A stretch of 64,000 nucleotides of DNA from positions 1,178,001 to 1,242,000 of the forward strand of contig NZ_CP087719.1 in assembly GCF_020991085.1 (NCBI RefSeq), given 5' to 3'. The DNA comes from Roseomonas sp. OT10 (lineage in GTDB: Bacteria > Pseudomonadota > Alphaproteobacteria > Acetobacterales > Acetobacteraceae). The translations under genes were made by a program, and so were the position numbers. Under the pieces are notes generated by a model. The model ran no database searches. It was given only the letters and a program-made list of their open reading frames with translations, and had not been told where the DNA came from. Positions 27,701 through 34,601 of the stretch are shown here, piece by piece (within the stretch, counting starts at the first letter, position 1; the number at the start of each line of letters is the position of its first letter).

Positions 27701-28026
27701 CCGGGAGAGCCGTTGTTCGGGCCGTTCGGGGCCGTGGGCGGCTGCACGACGTAGTAGCAGGCGTACCCCCCCTGCGGCGTACAGTCGTCGGCCCTGGCCG
27801 CGCCGCCCAGCGCGGCGGAGAACAGGACGAGCGGCCCCGCGATGGAGGCGGCCAGCACGGCCGTGCCCGAGCAGGAGGAGAGCAGCCGAGCGCGGGACGA
27901 GGCACCGGGCGACATGGCCGGAAGCCGTGCGCCTGTCCCTTGCAGGTCGGGTGCCGCAGCTCCGGCAGGGGTCGCCCGGCCGGCCGCCGGGGCATGCTTG
28001 GACAGGCTGCGTCCGGAGCGGCGCAT
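21769..28026 (-). CDS. Giant Gly-rich autotransporter (type V secretion, repeat adhesin-like)
   Basis: The protein has about 2,085 residues. An extended N-terminal region precedes a hydrophobic signal segment ending ALGGAARA near residue 80. The passenger (about 365–1470) has some 17 imperfect 70–90-residue repeats, each marked by (A/L/G)QS(I/V/F)GGGGG followed by Val/Thr-rich strands, as in beta-helix passengers. A link region leads to a C-terminal autotransporter beta-barrel (about 1800–2085) ending in MARVAYRF with terminal Phe. The barrel should sit in the outer membrane and export the passenger to the surface. ATG 28026 has an AAGGAT site; an earlier start at 28347 is less likely. Confidence 0.85.
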   Translation of the reverse strand: MRRSGRSLSKHAPAAGRATPAGAAAPDLQGTGARLPAMSPGASSRARLLSSCSGTAVLAASIAGPLVLFSAALGGAARADDCTPQGGYACYYVVQPPTAPNGPNNGSPGSPGTAVGAAGVNIPGVAYPAGEAIVIRTIGGQGGAGRNSHYSEMDKNGGDGGRGGDGNTLTVTMQPGTTTGEITLIEANGGAGGVSGHGSHGGANGTGGDGGTAGTVVAGTSNAPMVGQLRNPAAAQAPISGLVPSVGLYAGANGGAGAAGVNFDNASPDTSVDDGGDGGNGGNSSGGVSVVFQGGVTGTQGGILARSQGGNGGNGGLPINVDFPVGASGGDGGNGGTGGSVSVMLMPGSSASSTGTGAAITAQSFGGQGGQGGAGLGDASGGTAGSGADAGSVSVVNYGAASTGSADSPGILAQSFGGAGGGGGQGGGWGAGGGNGGTGGSGGPIGFVAAAVSSVATSGSNSPGVLLQSIGGGGGNGGDSNGWLAVGGDGAAPGNGGDITVFKSTDASGASAITTSGERSTGILAQSIGGGGGNGGNATGTGKTDAFLNIVIGGSGAGGGHGGTVQAATTGSIATSGLHSSGIVLQSIGGGGGNGGAAYSKVVSVIGGASVSVGGSGGGGGNGGTVGQITDTNTGGLFPTSTGQILTTGANSHGIIGQSIGGGGGIGGASGATATVYGAATEEVPTPTVSVAVAIGGAGGAGGNGGSVSLQNTGLIATAGGGSIGIAGQSVGGGGGSGGDASATSTAKGNDDSPLNVSTSVALGGTGGGGGTGGPASVTNGGMIFTRGEAADAVLAQSIGGGGGNGGTGDAKAKSSGDGANISASVSLGGAGGSGNNGGPVTVDNSGAILTLGDGAMGVLAQSVGGGGGRGGGAAGTSNGQFTANVAVGGNGGGGGSTTQPNGGNAVTVTNAGTIVTFGADAPAVVAQSVGGGGGFGGKSASTLGNHTNSGDGGNGASGSVNGAMTSLNSAFAAGGEGAVNQYNSVSGLIGVANSALGNVTATRLLGDDPTGDLEDLGESGGDSGDGSSSTKITVHVNVGGQGGAAGDAGNIHVTNTGSIGTVGPMSDGILAQAIGGGGGRGGAAVSSITSGQVNEDDKEGNVPISVGGQGGHGGSAGSVTVDNGGNVTTIGAQSLGIVAQSIAGGGGIAGTSAAKVKGDNADNTSVLSLPIAIGANGGGGGSAGTVTVTNAGAIVTRSHDATGIVAQSIAGGGGIVRTRSSDASDNNGGGPVATGGSYGINLTFGGNCGTLCDASKEAPAGSAGSIAVNHTGSITTGSVAANGTRFGSNAYGILAQSIGGGGGLVLGGTPNGTNFFGSGTMTGDAGSVTVSVGNASGAAGSAGNITTYGLGAVAILAQSIGGGGGLAGDTGLTAQRAGFAPSSAHSGNGGQVLINVNPTAILSTSADNTPVILAQSIGGGGGRVTSSGDGAYDGTAGGSGTGGAVTMNVYGQVRAGGAASPGIFAESVGQGSTANPTGGAAVRINVGPGALVQGGRDFNPGDGYNAGIYIVGGSTNQDPSSQTNNNINNQGTITSLGTTAIYGTGGWTSVYNQAGGTITGSVNLDNGNGGGACPQGGCAVTGGNVANAAGAAFNTGPLVRLGAAGTLTNAGTLNIGGTGTIATTAMTGNLVQTGSGRLVVDTNHATGQADRLDVQGSASLAGTVEVHAASLANRAVTVLTATQGVSLDAGLATTRTQLFRFDAQASGNSLLIQPRAEFATQAAGLGQNQQRVAAHLQELWDSGASLGTGYTALAGVADAGGYARTLNSLSGQTVGAVAAFRYSASQSFVTTMLDGCPTYEQAGITDAEQGCGWARILGRHSDQDATAAALGYTADAWTMQTGGQVQVAPGWFLGGSIAYESSDFRGDGGLAKVNGDSLLLGATLRHQDGPWQISGALDFGYGWYDSKRTVEVGTLTQQASASPRAWQVGAHARVAYQIPFEGWYLQPRVDLHLNHVRSGSYTESGASPFNLTVDGQGETSVAATPAIEVGGRIRIAEGMVLRPYASAGLSLVSNGDWAATARFAGQPASRGFRATTPIPDTLGKFALGAELLSTGNWDFKLQYSADLGDRYASHAGMARVAYRF
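23600..26960 (-). repeat. Coding tandem repeats of the autotransporter passenger
   Basis: About 17 diverged copies of a unit of roughly 200–260 bp lie here. Each contains a GCCGCCGCCGCCGATGCTCT-like core (read on the + strand) that encodes Gln-Ser-Ile-(Gly)5 on the - strand. Spacing and sequence vary, so they are ancient protein repeats and not a CRISPR or satellite array. Confidence 0.8.
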
Positions 28027-28346
28027 GATGATGATATCCTTGATCCTGGTGACGCACCGCCCGAGGGACCGGCCTGCGGTCCGGGGCGGCGCCGGCGGCA
28101 TCACGGCCGGCCTGGAAGAGGTACCTGCCGGCCACTCCGGAAGTCCCGAAAGCCGGGCCCGAAACCGGCGAGCTTCAGCCGAAATTTCTTTCGGCGTTCT
28201 TTCGGATGACGATATGCCCTCGCGAGAGACTGGATTGGCGGTGCGTGAACCAGCCGGTGTCTCGCGGATGGGGAGAGCCGCCGGAACGGCTGGGCGGCAC
28301 CGCGCCGCCCGGTGAGTCGCGGCAGCCTGGTGACGATCGAGCGGCA
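28027..28346. promoter_or_regulatory. Regulatory region upstream of the autotransporter
   Basis: This 320-bp gap holds no convincing gene. It contains the second copy of the 70-bp block (28144–28213) and extra CCCGAAA half sites at 28145–28151 and 28158–28164. The block lies about 120–190 bp upstream of the autotransporter ATG, on the opposite strand orientation to that gene. Confidence 0.55.
28144..28213 (+). promoter_or_regulatory. Conserved 70-bp operator-like block, copy 2
   Basis: This copy aligns without gaps to 17661–17730 upstream of the wHTH/TPR regulator. It includes a perfect 7-bp inverted repeat GCCGAAA/TTTCGGC (28178–28184 and 28189–28195, 4-base centre) and TTTCGGAT (28200–28207). 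The conserved spacing of CCGAA and TTCGG half sites suggests a common binding protein. Confidence 0.6.
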
Positions 28347-30428
28347 TCAGACCGGCAGCGCCTTGGCGAGCGCATCGGCGTAGATCGGCACCGCCATCCG
28401 CTCGATCGCCGATTGTTGCTGGGCGCCGAAGACGTCACGCTCGTCCACCGAGGCGGAGATGTTCGGCCGTTCGATCGAGATCTTGATGGCGTTGCAGCTG
28501 TCCACGAAGAAGCTTCCGACGACCCGCTCCGCCGGCAGGCCGAGGAGCGCCGCGACGCTGTCCCTGTGGAAGCGGTTGGACCGGAGGGCGGCTTCGTAGC
28601 TCTCGGCCGAGTTGAAGATGATGTCGAAGGTCAGGCGGTTGATCCCGGCATCCTTCGAGCGGATCACGATGGCCATGTCGAGTAGATGGTAAGTGTCGTC
28701 CGGCGCCCCCCGCGCCGGCACGTCCGCGATCAGGGAGAGGGTGCGGTCATCGAGGTTCCCGTCATACCTCCGCTCCCCGACATCGAAGTAGCGGGGACGG
28801 GCCGTGCCCTCCTCCGTCCAGGCGCCGCCATCCGCGCGGTAGAAGGTGATGGGGAACATCACGTCGCGGATCACCGCCTCGTTCTGCAGCAGGTGGTAGA
28901 GCGACCATTCGTAGGCATCGGGCGCGTCCAGGTTGGTCAGCGAGCCCGGCAGGGGTGCCGCGACGGCGGCCAGGCGTGCGATCTCCTCCGCGTGGCGCCG
29001 CGCGAGCGCGTCGGCGTCGCGGTCCACGGTTCGCAGGAGAGCGCAGGGCCGCGCCGCATCGGCCTCGATGATCTCGTAGGTCGCGTCGCGCAGCGCGTCG
29101 GGAAATTCCGCCTGGATCAGCGCCACCACCGCCGCCTTGATCCTCGGATAGTTCGCGAAGAAGACCGGATCGCGCGTGCCGCTCGGCACGATGGCGCCGA
29201 AGGCGCCGTCGTCGCGCCGGAAGCTGACAAGGTTGGGCGAGAGCGGGTAGGCGATGTTGCCGGCCGTCGCCTTGCGGCCGGGATAGCCGTAGTGGATGAG
29301 GTAGTGGGTCAGCAGACTCGCGAGCAGGACCGCCGCCTCCTGCGTCGCGGCGCGCGTCTCCACGATGAGTCCGAGCTCCCGCTCGCCCTCGACGACCGGG
29401 GCCGCCTGCACGCCGTTGCGGCCATAGACCAGGATGTCGGCGGGAACCTTCGGAAGGTCGGCCGGATCCAGCCGGACCATCGACACCTTGCGGGCCCCCA
29501 GCCGCCGCGCGCCCTCCAGCTTGATGCTGAGCGGCCACGGCTTGCCCGCATGGACGAACCGGCTGTTGCGGATGCCCGCCGCACGCGGACCGCGGGTGAA
29601 GAACTCCGCATGCTCCATCGCCAGGACGCCTTCGGGATAGAACTGGAGCTGGGGGTGGCTTTCCTCGTAGAGCGAATGCGCCGCGATGGAGTAGGGGGTG
29701 CAGCGCCGCGCCGGGTTCGGTGCCACGAAGACCGCCGTGCCGTCGTCGTAGACCTCCGCGACGAGGCAGTCGGAGGGCGAGCCCGGGTCGCAGGCCAGCG
29801 CGCCGCATTCCAGGACGTGGCCGACATGATAGGCCAAGCCGGCATCGATGCCGCGGCGGATCATGTCCGAGGCGAAGAGGGCGACGTCGCAGGCGCGGCC
29901 CGCGAGCACGTACTGCGCCCCGCTGTCGAGCGCGGTGATGAGGGGGTGGATGCCCATCTGGCCGACGATGGTGCTCTCGCGCAGCGCCTCCTCGTCGAGA
30001 TCGGGGCCGAGGCCCGTCGGGCGCAGCGTGCCCTGCCGGAACTCGCGCAGGACGATCTCCGGATCGAGCTCGGAGCGGATCACCGCCACCTTGGCGTCGC
30101 GCACACCGAGTTCCGCGAAGACCGCCTTCGCGACCTCCAGCATCCCGTCGAGGTTGCGGTTGCCGCCGGCCATCCCGCAACTGCCGAGGATCACCGGGCT
30201 GCCGGTCTTCTGTCCCGCCTCGACCATGTGGCGGAAGTCGGCCTTCACCGCCTCGCGCTCGAAATACTCGGTGCCCGTGCCGAGATAGTGCGGCCCGGCA
30301 TCCATCGAGCCCGCGTCGGAGATGATGGCGTCGATGCGGCCGCGGAGCGCTTCCTTCAGGGACTCCGGAGGATAGCCGTAGCCGAGCGCGCCGCAGGCCG
30401 AGACGACACGGTAGATGAGCTTCGCCAT
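28347..30428 (-). CDS. AtuA (DUF1446) protein fused to DUF4387
   Basis: The 693-residue protein starts at ATG 30428, with GGAAGGA five bases upstream. Residues 1 to about 450 are an acyclic-terpene-utilisation AtuA/DUF1446 domain: ACGALGYGYPPES, SDAGSMDAGPHYLGTG, GSCGMAGGNRNLD, GRACDVALFA and ECGALACDPGS. The last roughly 110 residues are a DUF4387 domain (LLDMAIVIRSKDAGINRLTFDIIF and a final DVFGAQQQS). In most genomes DUF4387 is a separate small gene next to AtuA, as at 30641–32322 here. The biochemical role is unproven; the family is tied to catabolism of terpenoid or branched organic acids. A LysR-type box lies about 110 bp upstream. Confidence 0.85.
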   Translation of the reverse strand: MAKLIYRVVSACGALGYGYPPESLKEALRGRIDAIISDAGSMDAGPHYLGTGTEYFEREAVKADFRHMVEAGQKTGSPVILGSCGMAGGNRNLDGMLEVAKAVFAELGVRDAKVAVIRSELDPEIVLREFRQGTLRPTGLGPDLDEEALRESTIVGQMGIHPLITALDSGAQYVLAGRACDVALFASDMIRRGIDAGLAYHVGHVLECGALACDPGSPSDCLVAEVYDDGTAVFVAPNPARRCTPYSIAAHSLYEESHPQLQFYPEGVLAMEHAEFFTRGPRAAGIRNSRFVHAGKPWPLSIKLEGARRLGARKVSMVRLDPADLPKVPADILVYGRNGVQAAPVVEGERELGLIVETRAATQEAAVLLASLLTHYLIHYGYPGRKATAGNIAYPLSPNLVSFRRDDGAFGAIVPSGTRDPVFFANYPRIKAAVVALIQAEFPDALRDATYEIIEADAARPCALLRTVDRDADALARRHAEEIARLAAVAAPLPGSLTNLDAPDAYEWSLYHLLQNEAVIRDVMFPITFYRADGGAWTEEGTARPRYFDVGERRYDGNLDDRTLSLIADVPARGAPDDTYHLLDMAIVIRSKDAGINRLTFDIIFNSAESYEAALRSNRFHRDSVAALLGLPAERVVGSFFVDSCNAIKISIERPNISASVDERDVFGAQQQSAIERMAVPIYADALAKALPV

Positions 30429-30518
30429 GATGTCCTTCCGCAGCCGGCAGGCGGGATCGACGCGATCGGCCCAGGCCAGTGCCGGCGGCAGAGCAGATGC
30501 AGCCCGCTGCGCCGGAGG

Positions 30519-30563
30519 ACAAATAGGGTCTCGATATCCCGGCATAGCTTTCGGATACGGCCC
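30519..30563 (-). promoter_or_regulatory. LysR-type box and -10-like element upstream of the AtuA-DUF4387 fusion
   Basis: On the - strand the sequence reads GGGCC, G, TATCCG, AAA, GCTATGCCGG, 13 bases, then TATTTGT. The T-N11-A pattern TATCCGAAAGCTA matches a LysR-type box, and TATTTG could serve as -10. The same elements with identical spacing occur at 33473–33517 before the TTT-receptor gene next to a lysR gene. Confidence 0.65.
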
Positions 30564-30640
30564 GCCCCGTATCCCGCCGCTTCGTCCGGACGGCCACGCA
30601 TCGTGGCGGCCCGTGAGCACTGTCCGAGGGCCGCCCCGGT

Positions 30641-30958
30641 TCAGGGAATCTCCAGCACCGCCAGCGGGCCATGCTGCTGGGCGCCGTAGACGTCACGGTC
30701 GAAGGGCGATCCGCTGCCGCGATCGCCCCAGCGGCGCGGCAGGGTGACCTTCACCGCGCGGATCCGGTCGAACGGGATGATCGAGACGTGCTGCGCCTCG
30801 ACGTCGTACAGCGCGCCGATGCGCGCCGCCGTCAGCACGCCCGATGCGAGGACGCGCCGGTAGGTCGGCTCGTCGTCGAACAGGAGGTCCATGGTGACCT
30901 GGAACGGTCCGGCATTCTTGCTCCGCAGCACGGCCGCGAGGTCCTGGAGCTGGGCCAT
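30641..30958 (-). CDS. DUF4387 family protein
   Basis: This is a 105-residue small protein with the DUF4387 pattern: LAAVLRSKNAGPFQVTMDLLF at the start, then HVSIIPFDRIRAVKVTLPR and DVYGAQQHGPL at the end. It begins 3 bases after the AtuA stop and is surely co-translated with it. It is the separate counterpart of the C-terminal domain of the fused protein at 28347–30428. Its function is unknown; it is a constant partner of AtuA/DUF1446 proteins. Confidence 0.83.
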   Translation of the reverse strand: MAQLQDLAAVLRSKNAGPFQVTMDLLFDDEPTYRRVLASGVLTAARIGALYDVEAQHVSIIPFDRIRAVKVTLPRRWGDRGSGSPFDRDVYGAQQHGPLAVLEIP

Positions 30959-30960
30959 CG

Positions 30961-32322
30961 TCACACCTGCTCCATCTCGATCGGGAAGAGGGCAAGCTGA
31001 TCCTCGACGTCCATCAGGTGGTAGACGCTGAACTCGTGCACCTCGCCCGCACTCACGTCGGAGGGCGAGAAGGGGAAGGCCAGGTTGCCGGCCGTCGTCC
31101 GCCGGCCCGGGAAGGGGCAGTGCAGGAAGGAGGAGCGCGCGAGGGACAGTGCATGGTCGGCCAGCTCCTGGGTCCGCGCGACGACCTCGATGAGGACGCC
31201 GACCTCGTGCGGCACCCTGTCGCGCTCCGGCTCCAGCTCCCCGAGCACGGCGTCCCGGCCGTAGTAGCGAAAGCCGAGCGCGGGCGCGTCGTCCGCCCCC
31301 GCGCCTCCCAGGTTGCGCCGCACGGCGGCCCGGACCTGCGCCTCGATGAGCGGCAGGTTCGCGATCACCGCCCGGTCGCGGATGCCGGCCAGCACGAAGG
31401 CGCGGAAGCCGACGCGGCGGGCGCCTTCCAGCTTGATCCGCAGCCGCGGGGCGGGGATGAAGCGGGAACCGCCGACCCGGACGGTCTGCCGGTCGACCTG
31501 CTCGAAGGTGGCGTCGCGTAGGTCCACCCGGCCCTCCGGCTCGTGCAGCAGGAGCGGTTCGGCCTGCTCGTACAGGGTGTGCGCGGCGACCGAGGCGGGC
31601 GAGCAGGTCCGGCGGGCGGAGAGCGGGCGTATCAGGAAGTGGCCGTCGCGGATGATCCCCAGCAGGCTGTCGTTCGGGGCGAGCGGCAGCGCGCACTGGG
31701 CCCCGCATTCCATGATCTTCGCCATGTGCAGCGCCAGGCCCGGATCGTAGCCCTCCGCGATCGGCAGCGCCGCGTAGATGGCCGTGTCGCAGGCCCGCCC
31801 GGCGAGGACGACATCCGCGCCCCGCGCCAGGGCATGTGCCAGGGGCTCCGTCCCCATCTGGCCGACGATCCGGGCGCTGTCCATCACCGCCTCCTCGGCC
31901 AGGGGCGGAGCGTCGGGCATCGGGGTGATGGCGCCTGCCCGCAACGCGTCGCGGACGCGCGCCCGGTCGATCTCCGCGCGGATCACGGCGAGGCGGAAGT
32001 GCAGGCCGGCCTCGCGCGCGATCCGGACCAGGATGCGCCGCACGGCCTCCAGGTTCGGGTCGCCGCCCGCCATGCCCGCCGAGCCGATCACGAGCGGCAC
32101 GCCGGCGGTGCGGGCGCGCAGCAGGGCGAGGCTCAGGTCGCGCTCGACCTGCCCGTCCTTCACCAGCGACCGGCCGGTCCCGAGGTAGAAGGGCCCCGGG
32201 TCGGTCGAGCCGGCATCGCCGCCGACGAGGTGCGGCCGCTGCGCGATGCCGGCGTCCAGGCTTTCGACCTCGTAGCCGTAGCCGAGGCAGCCGTTGATCG
32301 CGACGATCCTGAGTTCCCGCAT
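30961..32322 (-). CDS. AtuA (DUF1446) family protein
   Basis: The 453-residue protein begins MRELRIVAINGCLGYGYE and carries the DUF1446 hallmarks GGDAGSTDPGPFYLGTG, GSAGMAGGDPNLE, VGQMGTEPL, GRACDTAIYA and ECGAQCALP. The C-terminal part contains GRRTTAGNLAFPFSPSD. It is a paralogue of the N-terminal 450 residues of the fusion protein at 28347–30428. The order TTT receptor, AtuA, DUF4387, with gaps of 4 and 2 bases, marks a tight operon that probably takes up and degrades a carboxylic acid. Confidence 0.85.
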   Translation of the reverse strand: MRELRIVAINGCLGYGYEVESLDAGIAQRPHLVGGDAGSTDPGPFYLGTGRSLVKDGQVERDLSLALLRARTAGVPLVIGSAGMAGGDPNLEAVRRILVRIAREAGLHFRLAVIRAEIDRARVRDALRAGAITPMPDAPPLAEEAVMDSARIVGQMGTEPLAHALARGADVVLAGRACDTAIYAALPIAEGYDPGLALHMAKIMECGAQCALPLAPNDSLLGIIRDGHFLIRPLSARRTCSPASVAAHTLYEQAEPLLLHEPEGRVDLRDATFEQVDRQTVRVGGSRFIPAPRLRIKLEGARRVGFRAFVLAGIRDRAVIANLPLIEAQVRAAVRRNLGGAGADDAPALGFRYYGRDAVLGELEPERDRVPHEVGVLIEVVARTQELADHALSLARSSFLHCPFPGRRTTAGNLAFPFSPSDVSAGEVHEFSVYHLMDVEDQLALFPIEMEQV

Positions 32323-32326
32323 CGGC

Positions 32327-33361
32327 TCAGAACTCGATCCTGATATTGGCCTGCCGGATGAAGTCGGCCCAGAAGGCCGCGTCGGTCCGGATGAAGGCGG
32401 CGAAGGGCGCCGGCGCCAGCGGCAGCGCCTCCAGCTCCAGGGTCTGGAAGCGGCTCCGCAAGGCCGGCGCGCCGAGGGCATCGAGGATGGCGCGGCTCAG
32501 CCTCCCGACCCTGTCCTGCGGCGTGGCCGCGGGGGCGACGAGCCCGAACCAGGCATTCACCACCAGCCCAGGGAACCCGCTTTCCGCGACGGTCGGCACG
32601 TCCGGCAGCGTTGGCAGACGCTCGGCCGAGGTAACCGCGAGGGCGCGGAGGGTTCCCCCTTGGACGAGCGGTAGCGTGGCGGCGAGGGTGTCGCTCGCGA
32701 AGAGCACCTGTCCGCTGATGACGTCGCCCAGGGCCTGGCTGCTACCCCTGTACGGGACGTGCGCGGCGGCGACCCCGGCGCGCCGCAGGACGAGTTCCGA
32801 GGCGAGCTGTGCGATCGTGCCGACACCCGGAGAGCCGTAGGAGGCATCCTGCGCCCCGAGATGCTGGATCAGCCCCCGGAAGCTCCCTGGCGCGCCCGGC
32901 GTATTGGCCGTCACGAGCGCGAAGGAGGTCTGCGCGAGGCCGGCGACGGGCACGAAGTCCCGCTCGAACCGGTACTGGATCCGGGGGTTGACGAGCGGAT
33001 TGACGATGAGCGTGCTGGTGGTGCCGAGGATCAGCGTGTGGCCGTCGGCGGGCGCGCGTGCGCCCTGGTCCGTGCCGGTGGCGCCCCCGGCGCCGCTGCG
33101 GTTCTCCACCACCAGGGGCCGGCCGAGCGCGGCGCTCGCCGCCTCCGTGATCAGGCGCGCGACGACGTCGCTGCCGGTGCCGGGCGCGAAGGGGACGATC
33201 AGCCGGATCGGCTGGGTCGGGAACTCGGCCTCCGCCTCCGCCGGGCGCGAGGCGGCGCCGATCAGGGCGAGGGCGCCGCCGAGGGCGGTTCTTCTCCGTA
33301 GCACGTGGCGGAGCAGGCGCGCGCCTGACTGCTCGGCCGTCCCCACGGCTGGTACGTTCAT
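32327..33361 (-). CDS. Tripartite tricarboxylate (Bug/TctC-type) substrate-binding protein
   Basis: This 344-residue periplasmic receptor has a signal peptide with an RRRTALGGALALIGAA core. It is followed by the Bug-family motifs FPTQPIRLIVPFAPGTGSD, VENRSGAGGATGTDQ and ADGHTLILG, then VPYRGSSQALGDVISGQVLF and the typical C-terminal region. No TctA/TctB membrane genes are nearby, so it is an orphan receptor that may use a distant transporter or act in sensing. ATG 33361 was chosen as the first start giving a signal peptide downstream of the LysR-type promoter; 33499 is possible but would overlap the operator. Confidence 0.88.
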   Translation of the reverse strand: MNVPAVGTAEQSGARLLRHVLRRRTALGGALALIGAASRPAEAEAEFPTQPIRLIVPFAPGTGSDVVARLITEAASAALGRPLVVENRSGAGGATGTDQGARAPADGHTLILGTTSTLIVNPLVNPRIQYRFERDFVPVAGLAQTSFALVTANTPGAPGSFRGLIQHLGAQDASYGSPGVGTIAQLASELVLRRAGVAAAHVPYRGSSQALGDVISGQVLFASDTLAATLPLVQGGTLRALAVTSAERLPTLPDVPTVAESGFPGLVVNAWFGLVAPAATPQDRVGRLSRAILDALGAPALRSRFQTLELEALPLAPAPFAAFIRTDAAFWADFIRQANIRIEF

Positions 33362-33472
33362 CGCCCGTGGCCCGGATTCTGCATGATGTCCTCCCACCGC
33401 TGGCGGCCATTGCTGCGGCCGGGGAACCTTCGCGGCGACGGTCGACGGGAATGCCAGCGCGCCGGGCGCCCC

Positions 33473-33517
33473 ACAAATACCGTTCGCCTCTGCCGGCATA
33501 GCCGCCGGATATGGCCC
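33473..33517 (-). promoter_or_regulatory. LysR-type box and -10-like element upstream of the TTT-receptor/AtuA operon
   Basis: On the - strand this reads GGGCC, A, TATCCG, GCG, GCTATGCCGG, 13 bases, then TATTTGT. It duplicates the element at 30519–30563 with the same spacing. T-N11-A (TATCCGGCGGCTA) is the classic LysR contact pattern. It lies between the lysR stop (33520) and the TTT-receptor start. Confidence 0.65.
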
Positions 33518-33519
33518 CC

Positions 33520-34446
33520 TCAGTCCTCGAGCGGCTCGCCACCGGCATAAGTGCCCGAGCGGACGGCGGCGAGCACGAAGGCGGCCAGGCGATCGCCCAC
33601 CGCCGCGACGGCGGGGCTGCCGGACGGCTCGGCCGAGGTGTGGAGCGAGGCCACGAGGTACAGCGGCGGTGTGATGGCACGCAGCCGCAGCGCGGGTCCG
33701 CCCCGGAACGCCTCGGCGCCGGAGACCGGCAGGACGGCTCCACCGAGCCCGGCCTGGACCGCCTCGAACAGGCTCGAGAAGGCATCGGCCTCGACGGCGA
33801 TGTCGGGGACCACGCCGGCCCGGTCGAGAGCCCGGTCCAGCACCGCGCGCGTCACGTTCGGCCGCACCGCGAGGACGAGCGGGATCAGGGCCAGGTCGCC
33901 GAGGGCGATCTCCTCCACGCCAGACGCCTGGTCGGAGCGTTGCACGAGATGCAGGCGCTGCCGGAAGAGCGGCCGGCAGTGGCGGCCCGGGGCCGGCGCT
34001 TCCTCGAACAGAAGGGCGAGATCCACCTTGCTGTTCGCGAGCCGCTCCCTGAGGTGCAGGCTATCGCCCGTGACGATCTGGAGGCTGACCTTCGGCAGGG
34101 CCGTGCGGCACTCCAGAACGAAGGGGGCTGCCAGGCGGGAGGCCAGCGTCGATGCCATGGCCAGCGAGACCACGCCAGCGGGATCGCCGCGGCCCGCCCG
34201 CACGAGGTCCGGCAGTTGCTCGACCTGACGCAGGATGGAGCAGGCATGCTGGTAGAGGATGCGGCCCTCCTCCGTCGGGGTGACGCCCCGCGCGCTGCGC
34301 TCCAGGAGGAGCACACCCAGTTCGGTCTCCAGTTCGCCGATCTGCTGGCTGAGCGCGGGCTGCGCGACGTGCACGAGCGAGGCCGCCCGGGAGAAGCTCC
34401 CGGCCTCAACGATCCGGACGAAGTACCGGAGGTGTCGTAGCTGCAT
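33520..34446 (-). CDS. LysR-family transcriptional regulator
   Basis: The 308-residue protein has an N-terminal winged helix (residues 1–60; HLRYFVRIVEAGSFSRAASLVHVAQPALSQQIGELE) and a periplasmic-binding-like effector domain with GDSLHLRERLANSKVDLALLF. ATG 34446 lies within a TGCATGCAT repeat. It is transcribed in the same direction as the downstream catabolic genes, and two matching LysR-type boxes precede the two AtuA transcription units. It is therefore the probable activator of both, responding to an intermediate of the pathway. Confidence 0.9.
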   Translation of the reverse strand: MQLRHLRYFVRIVEAGSFSRAASLVHVAQPALSQQIGELETELGVLLLERSARGVTPTEEGRILYQHACSILRQVEQLPDLVRAGRGDPAGVVSLAMASTLASRLAAPFVLECRTALPKVSLQIVTGDSLHLRERLANSKVDLALLFEEAPAPGRHCRPLFRQRLHLVQRSDQASGVEEIALGDLALIPLVLAVRPNVTRAVLDRALDRAGVVPDIAVEADAFSSLFEAVQAGLGGAVLPVSGAEAFRGGPALRLRAITPPLYLVASLHTSAEPSGSPAVAAVGDRLAAFVLAAVRSGTYAGGEPLED

Positions 34447-34601
34447 GCATCGCCTCGGGGTGGCTCCGACAACCGGAGCTCGACGTCATGTTGCACCGCC
34501 TGACCTCACCTCGGAAGCACGCCACGCTCTAGGCTGAGAACCCGTTCGACCTGTTGATTTGGTGCTTCCGTTGTAATTCGCTCGGCCTCACGGGGGGCGA
34601 C

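Noticed and set aside
28214-28315. A 33-codon + strand frame directly after copy 2 of the 70-bp block
   Set aside because: It is short, Arg/Ala-rich and without a ribosome site. The slight likeness to the first codons of the regulator gene is too weak to call a gene, though it is noted as a possible promoter-duplication relic.
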